Part shown: one piece after another, positions 1 to 4,866 of the stretch
Layout of the letters: each line of letters opens with the position of its first letter
How positions within the stretch are numbered: the stretch's first letter is position 1
Assembly: GCA_003567495.1 (NCBI GenBank)
Contig: PWZK01000356.1
Span: 1 to 5,173 of the forward strand
Source of the DNA: Candidatus Brocadiaceae bacterium
GTDB lineage: Bacteria; Planctomycetota; Brocadiia; SM23-32
DNA length: 5,173 nucleotides
Reading direction: 5' to 3'
Notes under the pieces: model-generated
What the model saw: the letters and a program-made list of their open reading frames with translations, nothing else
Told to the model about the DNA's origin: nothing
Databases searched by the model: none
Made by a program: the position numbers and the translations under genes

Positions 1-155
1 GATATCGATACCGATTTATCGTGAGCCAACGGGGTTCGTTTGATATTGGAGATCTTGCTGAATAAGACCCGAAAAGCAAAAAAAGGTCTCATGGCTTTTT
101 CTCGGAGATCAGGATATGTGACCATATGGATGTTCTCGTTTTGTTTTTCATTCAT
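1..155 (-). pseudogene. Possible cas6e start, disrupted or truncated
   Basis: An ATG at 155-153 lies inside the last codons of the cas5e remnant. Its frame stays open to the window edge (about 51 codons). The first residues read MNEKQNENIHMV. The short 'IHMV' start, and the position directly after and overlapping the cas5e stop, are what is expected for cas6e, the CRISPR RNA endonuclease that follows cas5e in type I-E operons. After about residue 15-20 the translation becomes AT-rich and I see no Cas6e character: no conserved ferredoxin-like fold pattern and no Gly-rich loop. The real gene was probably interrupted near base 110. A second ATG four bases later (151-149) gives another frame that lacks the IHMV start. 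The cas6e identity rests mostly on gene order and a very short match, so it is tentative. The remainder (about 1-110) contains nothing I recognise. Confidence 0.3.
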
Positions 156-448
156 TGGTTTTTTGAACCTCCCTGTTTTTGACTTCTATCTGGCCGAAGG
201 CTATCCAGCGTTCGCCCACGTGTATCTGGTTCGCCCAGTCGCGAGCGTCGGTGACGGGGCGCGTCGAGGCGTCCGGCGGCTCTGTTTCCGCCGGAACCGG
301 CCACCAATGCGGTGTAGCTCTCCCGGATGTCGGCGTCATCCGCCAGTGGGGCGGATTCGAGAGCTTCCCTGACGCTTTTGGCGCGGATACGCCCGATCGG
401 CAGCCGGCTTGCGGGCAGACATGGCTTGCGGCCGAGAAACAGCGGTCT
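148..448 (-). pseudogene. cas5e: Cas5e (CasD) C-terminal remnant, frameshifted
   Basis: Cas5e is the Cascade subunit that binds the 5' handle of the crRNA in type I-E systems. The C-terminal part is recognisable in two pieces. The upstream piece, read in the same frame as the cas3 fragment before it, contains LFLGRKPCLPASRLPIG, which matches the family's conserved 'LxLGRKSCP' motif, followed by KSVREALESAPLADDAD. The downstream piece is one frame over and gives PPDASTRPVTDARDWANQ and then a VGER-type segment ending at the TGA at 150-148. This is the usual Cas5e tail ('DxRDW...GxR'). The switch between frames falls at about 285-312, in a G/C-rich run around the LVAGSGG codons, so one insertion or a two-base loss has broken the gene. 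The N-terminal two thirds are missing, replaced by the start of cas3. The product would not be functional. Family assignment is from motif memory, but the two motifs are in the right order and spacing. Confidence 0.72.
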
Positions 449-637
449 CGACAGCTCCCGATGTCCGACAACGCGGGCGAGTCTTTCGTTAAAAATTGTT
501 TTCTCAAGTAGCGCTTCCGTGGTTGCCGCTACGTCGGCGCAGTGAGCTACAAGCGGATGCCAGGCCAGGATGCGGCCCGTCTCATCTTGTTTTAGTTTTC
601 CCCAGAATCCCTCCGGCTGGCCTTCCATCGCGTTCAT
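449..637 (-). pseudogene. cas3: Cas3 N-terminal remnant (start of HD domain)
   Basis: Cas3 is the HD nuclease/helicase that degrades DNA flagged by Cascade. Only about 63 residues remain. They include FWGKLKQDETGRILAWHPL and then HCADVAATTEALL, the first helix of the Cas3 HD domain with the opening metal-binding histidine in the 'HPLxxHxxDVAA' motif, and then ERLARVVGHRELS. In full Cas3 proteins this is followed by 'ALHDIGK' and more than 800 residues, including the helicase motifs. Here the frame runs directly into Cas5e sequence at about 449-448. The ATG at 637 has GGGG directly upstream, too close to act as a ribosome binding site. The ATG at 628 has GGGGA about 8 bases upstream and is the better start (MEGQPEGFWGK). 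The gene lies 141 bases downstream of the gamma-subunit gene on the same strand, with no clear terminator between. It cannot work without the HD histidine/aspartate pair and the helicase. Confidence 0.72.
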
Positions 638-778
638 CCCCAGAATAGAACTGCATCTTTCAGTTTTGGGCTTTTTCCGTATATTTTACTTAAACATTTT
701 ACCATAAGGAGAGTGTCAGATGGCGTCCCTGGTACGTTTTTTCAAAACATCCATATGTCTGCCGGTTGCCCGAAAAAT
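638..778. other. Intergenic gap before the cas remnant
   Basis: This 141-base AT-rich gap separates the gamma-subunit stop from the cas3 remnant start. On the minus strand it holds A/T-rich segments such as TAAAAT and TAAAATATA that could serve as a -10 box, but I find no matching -35 at proper spacing. The only hairpin is a short A/T stem (GTTTT-gaa-AAAAC), which is not a credible intrinsic terminator. It may once have carried the cas promoter. Nothing here can be named with confidence. Confidence 0.4.
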
Positions 779-1339
779 TCAGACCAGGCCGGCGCCCTTA
801 TGAAGGGCCTTGATGTTCAGGTCTATGGCCCCGGATTTGCCCTTTTCAGACAGCAGGTTTTTAATGGACTCTTCTATCGTCTCCAACCGGCAAACTTTTC
901 TGCGTGCCACGTATGCTCCGAGCATTATTATGTTTGCTACAATCTTGTTGCCCAGCTCGGTTGCAAGCTCTGTCGCATCAATCGGTAACATGCACGTAGC
1001 TTTCACGTCGCATGCTTTGGGGTCGATCATGGAGCGGTTATACAGAAGAAGGGCGTCTTTTTTTATATTTGAAGCAAATTTCACAAAAGACAGCTCATTC
1101 AGGATCATCAGCGTGTCGGCAAGGTCAACTGCCGGGCTGTAGATTTCCCTGTCCGATATAACTACATGGCAATTGGCCGTCCCGCCGCGCACTTCGCTGC
1201 CGTAGGAGGGGAGGTATGTCACATTTTTGTTTTCAAAAAGGCAGCTGGTGCACAGCAGCTTGCCCGCAGTAAGTATGCCCTGGCCGCCGAAACCGGCGAT
1301 TATCAGCCTGTGTTCGGTGTTTTCTTTTGCTCTTTTCAT
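779..1339 (-). CDS. korC: 2-oxoacid:ferredoxin oxidoreductase, gamma subunit (KorC-like)
   Basis: This 186-residue protein is the gamma subunit of the 2-oxoacid:ferredoxin oxidoreductase encoded by the three genes upstream. In this superfamily the gamma domain contributes to CoA binding and complex assembly in the cytoplasm. It begins with the Rossmann-like glycine motif IIAGFGGQGILTAGK (about residues 13-27). It also has the family hallmark PSYGSEVRGGTANCHVVIS (about 44-62), followed by ADTLMILNELSF (about 74-85). The length is normal for a stand-alone gamma subunit (about 180-190). The reading frame extends 21 codons further upstream to 1402, but that stretch lies inside the beta-subunit gene. 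The ATG at 1339, one base after the beta stop (TAA-A-ATG) and with AAGGG about 10 bases upstream, gives the expected N-terminus MKRAKENTEH. It is translationally coupled to the beta gene and is the last gene of the operon. The partner set (VorB-type alpha) decides substrate; gamma alone does not. Confidence 0.93.
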   Translation of the reverse strand: MKRAKENTEHRLIIAGFGGQGILTAGKLLCTSCLFENKNVTYLPSYGSEVRGGTANCHVVISDREIYSPAVDLADTLMILNELSFVKFASNIKKDALLLYNRSMIDPKACDVKATCMLPIDATELATELGNKIVANIIMLGAYVARRKVCRLETIEESIKNLLSEKGKSGAIDLNIKALHKGAGLV

Positions 1340-1340
1340 T

Positions 1341-2117
1341 TTATGGCAGACCCTTGCCCGTATCTTTAAACACACGTAAGGGGAAGGTGGCGGACATGAC
1401 ATTTTCTATGAAATCGCTGCAATCCTGCGGTGTTTTTCGCCAGTATGTCGGGCATGCCGAGAGCACCTCGATTAGAGAAAACCCCGTGCCTTCTATCTGG
1501 TACATAAGTGCTTTTTTCAGCAGCTTTCGTGTTTTTCTGACGTTTTCGGGCGAGTTAACCGCCGTGCGTGCAAGCAGGCGGACTCGTTCGAAACCCTGCA
1601 GAAGCTCACATACTTTTATCGGCGGTCCTTCTTCTTCTACGCTCCGGCCGCGCGGGGTCGTGGTGGTGACCTGGCCGGCCAGAGTAGTGGGCGCCATCTG
1701 ACCTTGCGTCATCGCATAAATTCCGTTATTTATGAAGATAATTGTAATGTTCTCGCCCCTGTTTGCCGCGTGGATCGTTTCAGCCATTCCTATGGACGCA
1801 AGATCGCCGTCGCCCTGGTAAGTGAATACGATTTTGTCGGGCTGCACTCTTTTTATGCCGGTGGCTACCGCAGGTGGTCTGCCGTGTGCGGCCTCGCTCC
1901 AGTCGATATCTATATAATTGTATGCGAGCACGGCACAACCCACCGGGGCTATGCCGATAGTTTTTTCGCGTATGTCCAGTTCGTCTATCAGCTCGGCCAG
2001 CATGCGGTGCATGATTCCGTGTCCGCAACCGCTGCAGTAGTGGGTCACTTCATCCGTAAGGCAGCGCGGCCTTTTGTAAAGAGGGGTTTTTATAACTGTT
2101 GCCGTGTCGGTCATCAT
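1341..2117 (-). CDS. korB: 2-oxoacid:ferredoxin oxidoreductase, TPP-binding beta subunit
   Basis: This 258-residue protein is the beta subunit, which holds thiamine pyrophosphate and carries out decarboxylation of the 2-oxoacid. The N-terminal HYCSGCGHG (about 26-34) is the conserved beta-subunit entry motif. The TPP/Mg motif starts at GDGD (102-105) and ends with INNGIYAMT (129-137), the expected spacing for GDG-x(~26)-NN. It continues with GQMAPTT and the TTTTPRGR loop (about 151-158) and then LSACPTYW (219-226), all typical of the family. One deviation is MTQGQ where relatives usually have MTGGQ. There are two adjacent ATGs (2117 and 2114). GAGAG lies 6 bases before the first and 9 before the second, so either may be used. 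The gene follows the alpha gene after a 22-base gap and is followed one base later by gamma. In vor naming this is the VorA-type subunit; KorB is the general name. Confidence 0.93.
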   Translation of the reverse strand: MMTDTATVIKTPLYKRPRCLTDEVTHYCSGCGHGIMHRMLAELIDELDIREKTIGIAPVGCAVLAYNYIDIDWSEAAHGRPPAVATGIKRVQPDKIVFTYQGDGDLASIGMAETIHAANRGENITIIFINNGIYAMTQGQMAPTTLAGQVTTTTPRGRSVEEEGPPIKVCELLQGFERVRLLARTAVNSPENVRKTRKLLKKALMYQIEGTGFSLIEVLSACPTYWRKTPQDCSDFIENVMSATFPLRVFKDTGKGLP

Positions 2118-2128
2118 ATATATCTCTC
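2112..2128 (-). promoter_or_regulatory. Ribosome binding site of the beta subunit with tandem ATG
   Basis: On the minus strand the sequence reads GAGAG-ATATAT-ATGATG. The Shine-Dalgarno-like GAGAG sits 6 bases before the first ATG and 9 before the second. It supports a start at 2117 or 2114, but cannot separate them. Confidence 0.5.
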
Positions 2129-2139
2129 GTGTATAACGA

Positions 2140-3243
2140 TTATTGTTTGGGTGGATCGTCGCAGAAAAGGGACGTTAATTTCTTGCGGATGCGGGCCTCT
2201 ACGGGTATGCCACCGCCCGGATGCGGCATGAGGTGGACCGGTATTTTGCCGTTTACCGTCAGTCTCACATCCTCGACCATCTGTCCTGCGTTCATCTCTA
2301 CAGTCAGAACACCTTTTGCGGAAGCTGCATATTGCGCGAGCGCTTCACCGGGAAACGGCCAGAGAGTGATCGGCCGGAACAGGCCGAGTTTGCCTTTAAG
2401 CTCTTCAGGCGGATCGGTCACTATCTGTTTCAGAGTGCGCGCGCAGCTTCCAAAAGCGACCATTACGTATTCCGGCGCGTCGCCTCCCGCCGTCTCGAAA
2501 CGGCATTCCTTTTGTTTTATCGCTTCGTATTTTGCCTGCAGTTTTTTGTTGAAATTCTCCAGTTCTTCCTGATCGAGGTGAAAGGAATGAACGATGTTGC
2601 GCTCGCGTCCCGTGGCGCCGGTAAGTGCCCAGGGTTTTGACCATTTTTTGGGTTCCTCCATATCGTCGAAACATATACCTTCCATCATCTGGCCGGTAAC
2701 GGCATCGCTGAGCACAATCACCGGCATCCGGTACATGTCGGCAAGATCGAAGGCGAGGAACGTCATATCTGCCATTTCCTGTGCGGTGGCGGGGGCGAGA
2801 ACCATGCATCTGTAATCCCCGTGACCGCCGCTGCGCGTGCTCTGAAAGTAATCGCCCTGTGCGCTGCCTATCCCGCCGAGTCCGGGGCCGCCGCGCTGGA
2901 CATTTATTATTACCGCCGGAAGTTCGCTGCCGGCTATGTAGGAAATACCTTCCTGCTTCAGGCTGATCCCCGGGCTGCTTGATGAAGTCATGGTGCGCAC
3001 CCCGGAGGCGGCGGCTCCGAATACCATGTTTATTGCAGCCAGTTCACTTTCAGCCTGCACGAATACGCCGTCGCGGAGCGGAAGCTGATCGGCCATGTAA
3101 GCGATAAGCTCGTTTTGCGGCGTGATAGGGTAGCCCGCGTAGAACTTACATCCGGCACGTATTGCGGCTTCGGCCGCGGCTTCATTGCCTGAAAACAATA
3201 TTTTCCCTTTATTCTCGGTCATTGGTTTTTTTATCGTGCCCAT
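2140..3243 (-). CDS. vorB: 2-oxoacid (3-methyl-2-oxobutanoate):ferredoxin oxidoreductase, alpha subunit VorB
   Basis: This alpha subunit of up to 367 residues belongs to the pyruvate/2-oxoacid:ferredoxin oxidoreductase superfamily. It supplies the pyrimidine-binding half of the TPP site. It shows GNEAAAEAAIRAGC (about 19-32), GYPITPQNE (37-45, the hallmark GYPITP), the ESE glutamate region (65-67), and TSSSSPG (86-92). RGGPGLGGIGSAQGDYF (117-133) and GGHGDYR (139-145) follow; this pattern is typical of the VorB branch, which favours branched-chain 2-oxoacids. The C-terminal domain has RPITLWPFP (290-298) and EMNAGQM (316-322). Length is normal for this branch. The start is uncertain. The ATG at 3243 overlaps the ferredoxin gene by 35 bases. 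The ATG at 3222 (MTENKGKILFSGNE) overlaps by 14 and starts where relatives usually start. Neither has a strong Shine-Dalgarno. Substrate is inferred from family resemblance; 2-oxoglutarate (KorA) remains possible. Confidence 0.93.
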   Translation of the reverse strand: MGTIKKPMTENKGKILFSGNEAAAEAAIRAGCKFYAGYPITPQNELIAYMADQLPLRDGVFVQAESELAAINMVFGAAASGVRTMTSSSSPGISLKQEGISYIAGSELPAVIINVQRGGPGLGGIGSAQGDYFQSTRSGGHGDYRCMVLAPATAQEMADMTFLAFDLADMYRMPVIVLSDAVTGQMMEGICFDDMEEPKKWSKPWALTGATGRERNIVHSFHLDQEELENFNKKLQAKYEAIKQKECRFETAGGDAPEYVMVAFGSCARTLKQIVTDPPEELKGKLGLFRPITLWPFPGEALAQYAASAKGVLTVEMNAGQMVEDVRLTVNGKIPVHLMPHPGGGIPVEARIRKKLTSLFCDDPPKQ

Positions 3244-3472
3244 TACGATATATTTCTATCCCGCCGTCCGGGCAGATTGCGGTGCACCTGAGGCAGCCGC
3301 TGCAAACGGCCTCGCGTGAAACGCGAACTGTGCAGATACCTCTTTCGTTGGGCGACGGGTCGATTTCTATTTTTTCCTCGCGGCACACTTCTATGCAGAG
3401 ACCGCAGCCTTTACAGTATTTTTTGAGAATTTTTACAGAAAAATTCCCCTTATTTTTCTTTGTTTTCGGCAT
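3209..3472 (-). CDS. korD: 2x[4Fe-4S] ferredoxin-type delta subunit of the 2-oxoacid oxidoreductase
   Basis: This 87-residue protein has two cysteine clusters, CKGCGLCIEVC (20-30) and CSGCLRCTAICP (57-68). It therefore binds two [4Fe-4S] clusters in the bacterial ferredoxin fold. In the first cluster the last cysteine is followed by Arg instead of the usual Pro. Its place directly before the alpha, beta and gamma genes marks it as the delta subunit, which passes electrons from the TPP site to free ferredoxin, rather than a free ferredoxin itself. The lysine-rich N-terminal tail (MPKTKKNKGN) is short and leads straight to the first cluster. The start at 3472 lies inside the end of nadK (23-base overlap), with GGAG about 14 bases upstream, a little far. 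A later start would still keep both clusters. Its stop lies inside the vorB start region. It would be made together with its partners. Confidence 0.9.
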   Translation of the reverse strand: MPKTKKNKGNFSVKILKKYCKGCGLCIEVCREEKIEIDPSPNERGICTVRVSREAVCSGCLRCTAICPDGGIEIYRNGHDKKTNDRE

Positions 3473-4316
3473 AGTTGGGTTGTCCGCTCCATCCGAGCTT
3501 TTCCCTTAAAGTTTCAAAAAACGTTCTTTCGCTTACTTTTATAAGTTTCAGCGAGCGTTCGGCCCTTTTCACCTTTACCACGTCATCCTTACCGAGCGGA
3601 AGGAAAATCTGTCCATCGACTGTAAGCGCGGGCTCTTCGGAATAATCGCTCGGGTGCAGCTCGATGTCGGAATTATGCGAAATTACAATCGGGCGATTGC
3701 TCAGCGTGTGCGGGCAGATGGGACAGATGACAAAAGCGTCAAGCTCGGGGCTCAATATGGGCCCGCTCGCCGCCAGACTGTGTGCGGTGGAGCCTACCGG
3801 TGTGGACACTATCAATCCGTCCGCCCTGTAGGTGTTAACCGGCTTGCCGTCGACCCGAAGTTCTATGGTAAGCAGTCTGGACAGTGCCGTGCGGGAAATG
3901 ACTACATCGTTAAGCGCTACGGATTCGTGGCGTATTTCTTCGTTGTGCTGCAGCGTGCAATTGAGCATCATACGTTCTTCTATCTCATAGCTTCCCGCCA
4001 GAACTTTCTCCAGCGCGTCAAAGGCCTCGCCGGTGGTGGTCTGCGTCAGGAATCCGAACTTGCCCAGGTTTATGCCAAAAACTGGCACGCCGTGCGGTGC
4101 GAAGTGGCGTGCGGCCACAAGCATAGTGCCGTCGCCACCGAAGACCAGGGCGCATCCGGGTTCCTTCCGGATTTTTTCCAGGGATAAGCCTCCTTCTGTG
4201 AAATCATGTACAGTTACACGACGCCTGAGCCACGGCAGGAATTTTTCCAGCGTTTCTTTCACATGCGGCTTTTTCGCGGTGGCTACCACGTATATTGTCT
4301 TTATGCGCCCTGTCAC
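3450..4316 (-). CDS. nadK: NAD kinase
   Basis: NAD kinase phosphorylates NAD+ with ATP to make NADP+ in the cytoplasm. This 288-residue protein has the full family pattern. It shows the phosphate-binding GGDGT (60-64), INLGKFGFL (82-90), and ALND (134-137) for NAD contacts. These are followed by RADGLIVSTPVGSTAHS (164-180) and the PHTLSNRP segment (202-209). TVDGQ (232-236) follows near the C-terminus. Length is normal. A difference from the common 'GSTAYxxSAGGP' is GSTAHSLAASGP: His for Tyr and Ser for Gly. The start is GTG at 4316-4314, overlapping the xseB stop as GTGA. GGGGAG about 7 bases upstream supports it, and the overlap implies translational coupling. Its 3' end overlaps the ferredoxin-subunit gene. 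Sharing an operon with a ferredoxin-reducing enzyme fits a common redox theme, although nadK often sits in housekeeping clusters without functional linkage. Confidence 0.96.
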   Translation of the reverse strand: MTGRIKTIYVVATAKKPHVKETLEKFLPWLRRRVTVHDFTEGGLSLEKIRKEPGCALVFGGDGTMLVAARHFAPHGVPVFGINLGKFGFLTQTTTGEAFDALEKVLAGSYEIEERMMLNCTLQHNEEIRHESVALNDVVISRTALSRLLTIELRVDGKPVNTYRADGLIVSTPVGSTAHSLAASGPILSPELDAFVICPICPHTLSNRPIVISHNSDIELHPSDYSEEPALTVDGQIFLPLGKDDVVKVKRAERSLKLIKVSERTFFETLREKLGWSGQPNYAENKEK

Positions 4317-4600
4317 TGTTTCTCCCCATTCTCGGGTATATCCAGTTCTTCTTCTTTAAGTTCGCCTTCAAGGGTCTTGATGAGTTTTACCACGCGCGCC
4401 TCGGCGTTTTGCAGCAGCAGCCGGCAGTTTTTGTAGGCTTTTATGCCGTCTTCATACAACCGCAAAGACTCGTCCAGTGAGAGACTGCCCTGCTCCAGCC
4501 GGGTTACAATATCTTCCAGGTGCGCGAGATTTCTTTCAAAATCCTTTCCCCGTTCTTCGGATTCGCAACCATGTTCTTTTTCTTTGTTCCCGGTGTTCAT
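4313..4600 (-). CDS. xseB: Exodeoxyribonuclease VII small subunit
   Basis: XseB is the small helical subunit of exonuclease VII, which degrades single-stranded DNA from both ends. Several copies wrap around each XseA. The 95-residue protein shows the family core FERNLAHLEDIVTRLEQG (21-38), SLDESLRLYEDGIK (41-54), and a following amphipathic helix with NAEARV (65-70). The N-terminal 20 residues are charged and the tail is acidic (EGELKEEELDIPENGEKQ), which makes it slightly longer than the usual 70-85. The first ATG at 4600 has no strong ribosome binding site. An internal start is possible but none is clearly better. It is the first gene of the operon, and its stop overlaps the nadK start by four bases. 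The usual partner xseA is not adjacent and must lie elsewhere. No convincing promoter is seen upstream, although the gap is A/T-rich. Confidence 0.9.
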   Translation of the reverse strand: MNTGNKEKEHGCESEERGKDFERNLAHLEDIVTRLEQGSLSLDESLRLYEDGIKAYKNCRLLLQNAEARVVKLIKTLEGELKEEELDIPENGEKQ

Positions 4601-4844
4601 AGCTATATGATTACCATTTTATTTAATTCTCTGCAAGTTAATCCGTCTTTTTTATGTCTGTGATTCCGGGGCATGATTCCGGGGTCGGATCAAATCAATC
4701 TCTTACAACATAATAAGTTATGATCATAAAAAGCGCTGTGTAGCTTCTTGGAAGGGTGTTTTTAACCCCGAAAAGGTAACCATTAAGCCTGGATCGAATT
4801 TTCTGCCTCAGCTTATCATGTTTTAAAACAGATTATATGTGACA
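4601..4844. other. Gene-free gap between transposase remnant and xseB
   Basis: These 244 bases have no supported gene on either strand. The xseB-proximal part (4601-4660) is A/T-rich and should hold the operon promoter, but no pair of -35 and -10 boxes stands out. The middle holds the TGATTCCGGGG direct repeat. The distal part (4700-4844) has only short palindromes such as ATGATCAT and AGCGCT, and no stem followed by a T-run that I would call a terminator. It is probably residual DNA of former mobile elements. Confidence 0.5.
4661..4684. repeat. Tandem direct repeat TGATTCCGGGG x2
   Basis: Two exact copies of TGATTCCGGGG (4661-4671 and 4674-4684) are separated by the dinucleotide CA, and the second is followed by TCGGATC. 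GATTCCGGGG-type motifs are, from memory, common near REP-like elements and insertion-sequence ends in environmental genomes. No transposase for it is in the window. It may instead be a degraded end of the neighbouring insertion sequence. The repeat itself is seen directly; its origin is inferred. Confidence 0.55.
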
Positions 4845-4866
4845 TCAATGCAGAATGCAAAAACGC
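4845..4866 (-). other. Breakpoint of the IS1380 transposase
   Basis: Similarity to the IS1380 family ends after the RNDVA codons and is replaced by RFCILH and a stop. This marks a deletion or rearrangement junction. Without the other side of the break, the mechanism cannot be told. Confidence 0.55.

Noticed and set aside
621..645. GGGGATGAAC on the minus strand, which resembles the end of a type I-E CRISPR repeat
   Set aside because: Only about 10 bases match, there is a single copy with no spacer periodicity, and the bases are explained by the ribosome binding site and start codons of the cas3 remnant.
119..760. The 12-mer AACATCCATATG occurs in inverted orientation near 123-134 and 746-757
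   Set aside because: A 12-base inverted match is near chance in a window of this size when both strands are compared, and it contains the self-complementary CATATG.
640..778. Possible terminator after the gamma-subunit gene
   Set aside because: The only stem is a short A/T pairing (GTTTT-gaa-AAAAC) with no G/C-rich stem and T-run, so it is not credible.
713..1701. Plus-strand open frames such as 713-988 and 1327-1701
   Set aside because: They lie opposite the gamma and beta oxidoreductase genes, show no family motifs, and are best explained as shadows of those genes.
2099..4480. Plus-strand open frames of 60-180 codons opposite vorB, nadK and xseB
   Set aside because: All overlap strongly supported genes on the minus strand and have composition typical of antisense frames.
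4605..4650. Candidate xseB promoter (TTGCAG, 17 bases, TAATCA on the minus strand)
   Set aside because: The -35 box matches the consensus at only three of six positions; in A/T-rich DNA this is not better than chance.
4715..4800. Possible terminator or palindromic site (AAGC...GCTTTTT, GGGT...AACCCC)
   Set aside because: Stems are only 4-5 base pairs, and no gene end on the relevant strand is close enough to make a terminator likely.
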